Of a DNA stretch of 17,728 bases, positions 14,761 through 17,728 are shown piece after piece. Every line of letters begins with the position of its first letter. The stretch's first letter is position 1. The notes under the pieces were generated by a model. That model saw nothing but the letters and a program-made list of their open reading frames with translations, was not told the origin of the DNA and searched no databases. Both the position numbers and the translations under genes were made by a program. The stretch comes from Deltaproteobacteria bacterium. GTDB lineage: Bacteria; Desulfobacterota; Syntrophia; Syntrophales; UBA2210. The stretch lies in NCBI GenBank assembly GCA_011056825.1, contig DSBH01000296.1:1-17728 (forward strand). The letters are read 5' to 3'.

Positions 14761-16164
14761 TCAGGCCTCCACGGTGCGCTGCATGGCGGCGGCGGCATGT
14801 TGACCCGCGCCGTTTTTTTCGATGATTTCAAGAAATACATCAACCGAGTCGGGACAGAGCTGGGAACCGCGTACCTCACTGATAATATTCAATGCCTTGT
14901 CGCGGGGCATTCCCTTCCGGTAAGGCCGGTCACTGGTAAGGGCGTCGTACGTATCGGCGACGGCTGTCATTCTCGCCCACAAAGGAATTTTTTTCCCCCG
15001 GAGCCCGTCCGGATATCCCTTGCCGTCGAAACGTTCGTGATGATGCAGAATGACGGGAAGAAGGTCCCGCATACTCGGAATGACCTGCAGTATGCGGTTA
15101 CCTACGGTCGGATGGCTCTTTATGATCGAAAATTCGTCATCGGTAAGACGTCCCGGCTTCAGCAGGATACTGTCGGGTATGCCGATTTTACCGATGTCAT
15201 GCAGCCGGGCCGCCGTCGACAGTGACTCGATATCGGTTTCGTCCATCCCCATGTGCTGTGCCATTTTGCAGACCAGATCGGCCACTGATTCTGAATGCCC
15301 GCGCGTATAATGGTCGCGGGCTTCGAGGGCGGTGATGAGGCTTGTTATACCCGCGAGAAAAAGTCGCTGTTCGGCTTCAAGACGTTGCTTGTCCTTGAGC
15401 ATCAGGAGAATATGGTGGGACAGCAGTTTTTCAACTGTAATGACCAGCTGCTCAAGATTAAAGGGTTTCACCAGGTAGGAAGCGGCGCCCTGGCTCAGCA
15501 TTCTCCGCATTATGGAACGGTCGCCGTTGGCGCTCATGACAACGAAGGGAATGCCTGTGTAGTCGGGAATGTTCTGAACGGCCTTGCAGAATTCAATGCC
15601 GTTCATGACAGGCATGTCGATGTCGCTGAGGATGAGGTCGGGAAGGGCCGTTGCGATGTGATCCAGGGCCTCTTTTCCGTCCCCTGCGGTAGTAACTCTG
15701 AATCCCGCTTTTTCGAGACTATTTTTGACCATGCCGCGTACCGTCAGTGAATCGTCAACGACCAAAACCAGGTGACTACGGTGGATCCGGTACGATTCAA
15801 GCACTTTTTTTATGGCGGCGTTGAGTTCATTCGGGGCGCTGGACTTTGAAATATAGGCGGAAGCGCCGACCTGGAATCCTTGGTCGATGTCTCCTTCAGT
15901 GTCGTGCGAACTCAAAATGATTACCGGCAGTCGCCGTGTGGCCGGATTTTTCTTGATTTCCCGACAGAGAGTAAACCCATCCATGACCGGCATGTCCACG
16001 TCGGATATGATGAGATCAAAGGTATTCGAGAGCGCGGCCGTCAGTCCTTCCCGGCCGTTTTCCGCCTGCGTGACCTGCATTCCCTGTTTTTCAAGTCTTT
16101 GGGACAGCAGTGTTCGAACAACAGTGCTGTCTTCGACTAGCAGTATGCGAGGTGATTCCGCCAT
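14761..16164 (-). CDS. Tandem-receiver HD-GYP response regulator (predicted c-di-GMP phosphodiesterase)
   Basis: This is a soluble two-component output protein (467 aa) built as REC-REC-HD-GYP. REC1 has its acidic pocket at Glu11/Asp12, phospho-acceptor Asp55 (IISDVDMPVMDG) and Lys107, but the usual K-P is K-S. REC2 has Asp137/Asp138, Asp181 (ILSDIDMPVMNG) and a normal Lys233-Pro234. The HD-GYP domain shows RDHYTRGHSE, the metal-binding HD pair His322-Asp323 (LHDIGKIGIP) and HHHERFDGKGYPDG (residues 374-387), all hallmarks of active enzymes that hydrolyse c-di-GMP. The ATG at 16164 begins the canonical receiver N-terminus; the frame is open to 16320, but the extra residues do not look like a receiver. 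No histidine kinase lies in the window, so it is an orphan regulator. A sigma28-like promoter upstream hints at motility-linked expression. Confidence 0.92.
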   Translation of the reverse strand: MAESPRILLVEDSTVVRTLLSQRLEKQGMQVTQAENGREGLTAALSNTFDLIISDVDMPVMDGFTLCREIKKNPATRRLPVIILSSHDTEGDIDQGFQVGASAYISKSSAPNELNAAIKKVLESYRIHRSHLVLVVDDSLTVRGMVKNSLEKAGFRVTTAGDGKEALDHIATALPDLILSDIDMPVMNGIEFCKAVQNIPDYTGIPFVVMSANGDRSIMRRMLSQGAASYLVKPFNLEQLVITVEKLLSHHILLMLKDKQRLEAEQRLFLAGITSLITALEARDHYTRGHSESVADLVCKMAQHMGMDETDIESLSTAARLHDIGKIGIPDSILLKPGRLTDDEFSIIKSHPTVGNRILQVIPSMRDLLPVILHHHERFDGKGYPDGLRGKKIPLWARMTAVADTYDALTSDRPYRKGMPRDKALNIISEVRGSQLCPDSVDVFLEIIEKNGAGQHAAAAMQRTVEA

Positions 16165-16210
16165 ATAGCATTCACTTTCACGGCTGCGGACAACCGTAAC
16201 GATCATTTTT

Positions 16211-16275
16211 GAGGATGGTGGGCGGAACATGAGATTACGGATATGCGGGTTCAGAAGACAAACCTGCCCACCTCC
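16211..16275 (-). promoter_or_regulatory. inverted repeat in the leader of the HD-GYP gene
   Basis: GAGGATGGTGGGC (16211-16223) can pair with GCCCACCTCC (16266-16275). The core GGTGGGC/GCCCACC is 7 perfect base pairs and extends past a one-base bulge, enclosing about 42 nt. It lies between the presumed transcription start and the ATG, so it would be in the mRNA leader. I do not recognise a known riboswitch; the c-di-GMP-I (GEMM) core is not present. Confidence 0.3.
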
Positions 16276-16284
16276 GGCCATCCA

Positions 16285-16310
16285 ATCGGCAGATTGACGC
16301 TGGTCCTTTA
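16285..16310 (-). promoter_or_regulatory. sigma28 (FliA)-like promoter of the HD-GYP gene
   Basis: On the minus strand, CTAAAG (TAAA at 16310-16307) is followed by GCCGAT (16290-16285). The known FliA pattern is TAAA-N15-GCCGATAA; here the spacer is 16 and the last two bases differ. A start near 16277 would give a leader of about 113 nt. Confidence 0.35.
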
Positions 16311-16342
16311 GCAATTTCAAAAAATAATTCGGGCACGATTCA

Positions 16343-16372
16343 TTTGCCCCGTCCGGGCAAAAAGAGTATACG
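16343..16372 (+). promoter_or_regulatory. promoter with overlapping inverted repeat for the small phage-like gene
   Basis: TTGCCC (16344-16349) and TATACG (16367-16372) are 17 nt apart, a plausible sigma70 promoter with a leader of about 31 nt. A perfect inverted repeat, TTTGCCC (16343-16349), CGTCC, GGGCAAA (16355-16361), covers the -35 and most of the spacer, where a repressor could bind. It has no T tract on either side, so it is not an intrinsic terminator. Confidence 0.35.
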
Positions 16373-16409
16373 CAAATAAAACAATGTAACTAGCTGGTTG
16401 CTTGCCGCC

Positions 16410-16916
16410 ATGAACATTTTTATTCTCGACCGTAATATTCGAACCTGCGCCAGGTATCACGCGGACCGGCACGTGGTGAAGATGATCCTCGAAAGCGCGC
16501 AGATTCTGTGCACCATTGTATCCCGGGAGGGATTGGAATCTTCCTATCGTCCAACCCATCGCAATCATCCCTGTGTTCTCTGGGCGGGCCGTTCGCGCGA
16601 AAACTGGCTATGGCTGAAGGAGCTGACGTTGCGATTGAATGATGAATACCGCTACCGTTTCGGACGTTCCGACGATCATAGTTCGGCGGTCGTTGTGCGC
16701 GATCTGGAGTGCCCTTCCTTGCCGGGCGGGGGGCTGACGGAGTTCGTCCAGGCGATGCCGGAGCAGTACCGTGTTCCCGGTGATGCCGTCAGTGCCTACC
16801 GGGCTTATTACGTGGGCGAAAAGTCTGAAATTGCCCGGTGGACGAGGAGGCGAATACCACGGTGGTACAGGGAAGCACTGGCTCGCACAGAGAAAAAAAG
16901 AGGCGTCACCGGGTGA
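16410..16916 (+). CDS. Conserved protein of unknown function, phage-associated family
   Basis: I do not recognise a characterised function. The 168-aa protein starts MNIFILDRNIRTCARYHADR, followed by HVVKMILESAQIL, then YRPTHRNHPCVLWA, ENWLWLKEL, EYRYRFGR, FVQAMPEQYR and AYRAYYVGEK. From memory, this chain of motifs matches a hypothetical protein common in T4-like phages and cyanophages and present in some bacteria. Repeated His, Asp, Glu and Lys residues (D7, D19, H21, K24, E28, H50, H53) could form a metal or catalytic site, but this is a guess. There is no signal peptide or membrane segment. The ATG at 16410 was chosen because it matches the family N-terminus; the in-frame TTG at 16398 is less likely. 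The Shine-Dalgarno is weak. It is a single gene, divergent from the HD-GYP gene, with bfr starting 118 nt downstream. Confidence 0.8.
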   Translation: MNIFILDRNIRTCARYHADRHVVKMILESAQILCTIVSREGLESSYRPTHRNHPCVLWAGRSRENWLWLKELTLRLNDEYRYRFGRSDDHSSAVVVRDLECPSLPGGGLTEFVQAMPEQYRVPGDAVSAYRAYYVGEKSEIARWTRRRIPRWYREALARTEKKRGVTG

Positions 16917-16942
16917 GTAACAACATCGGTATTACGCGGCGC

Positions 16943-16979
16943 GTTTCAACTTGAAACAATGCCGTCATGACGGTAGACT
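16943..16979 (+). promoter_or_regulatory. bfr promoter carrying two perfect palindromes
   Basis: TTGAAA (16951-16956) and TAGACT (16974-16979) are exactly 17 nt apart. The palindrome GTTTCAA-C-TTGAAAC (16943-16957) overlaps the -35, and a second perfect palindrome, CCGTCATGACGG (16962-16973), fills the rest of the spacer up to the -10. Both are likely protein-binding sites. Neither matches the Fur or PerR consensus I know. Confidence 0.45.
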
Positions 16980-17021
16980 TCAGTGATAAGGGGAATAAAC
17001 CATTTGGTGGAGACTATCGAA

Positions 17022-17028
17022 AAGGAGG
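17022..17028 (+). promoter_or_regulatory. bfr: strong ribosome binding site of bfr
   Basis: AAGGAGG lies 6 nt before the ATG at 17035 and is the strongest Shine-Dalgarno in the window, which suggests high-level translation. Confidence 0.7.
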
Positions 17029-17034
17029 AATGCC

Positions 17035-17571
17035 ATGAAAAAAAATACTCGTAAAGTTCGACGTGAAAAAGTTGTCCGCGTGCTGAACGAGGCGCGGGCG
17101 ATGGAACTGCAGGCTATCAACCAGTACATGAACCAGCATTACAACTTGGACGATATGGATTACGGAGAACTGGCGGCCAAGATAAAGCTCATCGCCATCG
17201 ACGAAATGCGGCACGCCGAGACGTTTGCCGAGCGCGTCAAGGAGCTGGGCGGGGAACCGACAACGGAACCCGAGGCGCCGACTGAAAAAGGGCAGGGCGT
17301 CGAAGTCGTTTTTCCATTCGATACGAAACTGGAGGACGATACGATTGAACGGTATAATGAGTTTCTCGGCGTCTGCAAAGAAAACGGAGACAGTACCAGC
17401 GTGAAAATATTCGAGACGATTATTGACGAGGAACAGGCGCATCTCAACTACTTTGACAATATAAGCAGTCACATTAAAAACCTGGGTGCGGCTTATCTCG
17501 CCAGGAAGGCCGGTACTCCATCGGAAACGGGATTGCAGCCGAGCGGTTTCGTTATCGGCACGGGCGAATAA
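17035..17571 (+). CDS. bfr: Bacterioferritin (heme-binding ferritin-like protein)
   Basis: This is a ferritin-like four-helix-bundle iron-storage protein (178 aa), which oxidises Fe(II) at a di-iron centre and stores it in a 24-subunit shell. All ferroxidase ligands can be placed by family pattern: Glu24 (ARAMELQAINQY), Glu57 and His60 (IDEMRHAE), Glu105 (DDTIERYNEF), and Glu133 and His136 (DEEQAHL). Met58, inside DEMRHAE, matches Met52 of E. coli Bfr, the axial heme ligand, which favours bacterioferritin over a plain ferritin or rubrerythrin. There is no rubredoxin domain. The protein is longer than E. coli Bfr (158 aa), with about ten extra N-terminal and twenty extra C-terminal residues. 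No bacterioferritin-associated ferredoxin gene is adjacent. It is a single gene with its own promoter and a strong terminator. In anaerobes it also serves oxygen and iron stress. Confidence 0.9.
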   Translation: MKKNTRKVRREKVVRVLNEARAMELQAINQYMNQHYNLDDMDYGELAAKIKLIAIDEMRHAETFAERVKELGGEPTTEPEAPTEKGQGVEVVFPFDTKLEDDTIERYNEFLGVCKENGDSTSVKIFETIIDEEQAHLNYFDNISSHIKNLGAAYLARKAGTPSETGLQPSGFVIGTGE

Positions 17572-17581
17572 TCTGAGTACA

Positions 17582-17619
17582 ACCGGGAGGCGGTCGAATG
17601 ATTCCGGCCGCTTCCGGGT
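17582..17619 (+). repeat. long imperfect hairpin just after bfr
   Basis: A 15-bp stem forms between 17582-17596 and 17605-17619, with one mismatch, two G-U wobbles and an 8-nt loop. It begins 11 nt after the bfr stop. There is no T tract, so it is more likely a 3'-end stabiliser than a terminator. Confidence 0.45.
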
Positions 17620-17642
17620 ATTCAGTTGCACGTTTCGTTCAA

Positions 17643-17679
17643 CCCCCGTAACGCTTCGTTGAAGCGTGCGGGGGTTTTT
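17643..17679 (+). terminator. strong intrinsic terminator downstream of bfr
   Basis: CCCCCG (17643-17648) and ACGCTTC (17651-17657) pair with GAAGCGT (17661-17667) and CGGGGG (17669-17674). The stem is about 13 bp with a small internal loop and a GTT loop, followed by five T residues (17675-17679) and further T-rich sequence. It is a clear rho-independent terminator for bfr. The remaining 49 nt to the window end show no gene. Confidence 0.85.
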
Positions 17680-17728
17680 GTGGTTTTCGTGGGGTGGTCC
17701 GGGACAGCGATAAAGGCCATAATATTCA

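Noticed and set aside
16165..16409. c-di-GMP (GEMM) riboswitch upstream of the HD-GYP gene
   Set aside because: A GGGGCAAA word looked suggestive, but the rest of the conserved GEMM core is absent and the word belongs to the inverted repeat of the divergent promoter.
1..17728. CRISPR array, tRNA, integrase or transposon
   Set aside because: No regularly spaced direct repeats, cloverleaf, transposase or integrase motifs were seen on either strand.

Overview
The window is about 17.7 kb of uniform, moderately GC-rich, densely coding chromosomal DNA. It has no transposase, integrase, rRNA, tRNA or CRISPR array. The gene set suggests a Desulfobacterota (deltaproteobacterial) anaerobe, perhaps a Syntrophia-type lineage. 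The supporting genes are a short mannose-class PTS operon joined to rimI, class 1B pyrK-pyrD, Hsp20 next to Lon, a Desulfovibrio-like bacterioferritin and a REC-REC-HD-GYP regulator. This placement is inferred from gene content, not from any search.

Layout. Bases 1-203 hold a palindromic REP-like element and a possible terminator. Bases 204-6345 (minus strand) carry a two-gene recombination operon. The first gene is an AddB-like protein with a PD-(D/E)XK nuclease, the AddB-type four-cysteine pattern and no Walker A motif. The second, overlapping by 11 nt, is an AddA/RecB-like helicase-nuclease. A divergent intergenic region leads to hsp20 and lon (6515-9408, plus), a protein quality-control pair. 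A Nudix hydrolase lies convergently (9438-9896, minus).

Bases 10058-14733 (plus) form one tightly packed run: PTS EIIA-EIIB-EIIC (mannose/sorbose class, with no EIID), rimI, pyrK, pyrD and a metallo-beta-lactamase-fold hydrolase. It is probably read from a good sigma70-type promoter at 10000-10028. Its gaps are 55 nt or less, with several overlaps, so a partial sugar-PTS, ribosomal protein acetylation and pyrimidine synthesis may be co-transcribed.

Bases 14761-16164 (minus) encode a tandem-receiver HD-GYP protein, a likely c-di-GMP phosphodiesterase, with a sigma28-like promoter and a structured leader. Divergent to it is a small protein of a family I recall mainly from phages (16410-16916). 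The last gene is a bacterioferritin (17035-17571) whose promoter carries two perfect palindromes; a strong intrinsic terminator follows.

I do not see a clear-cut new defence or mobile system. The best candidates for something undescribed are the EIID-less PTS operon, the palindrome-decorated bfr promoter, the sigma28-like control of the HD-GYP gene and the phage-like small protein.
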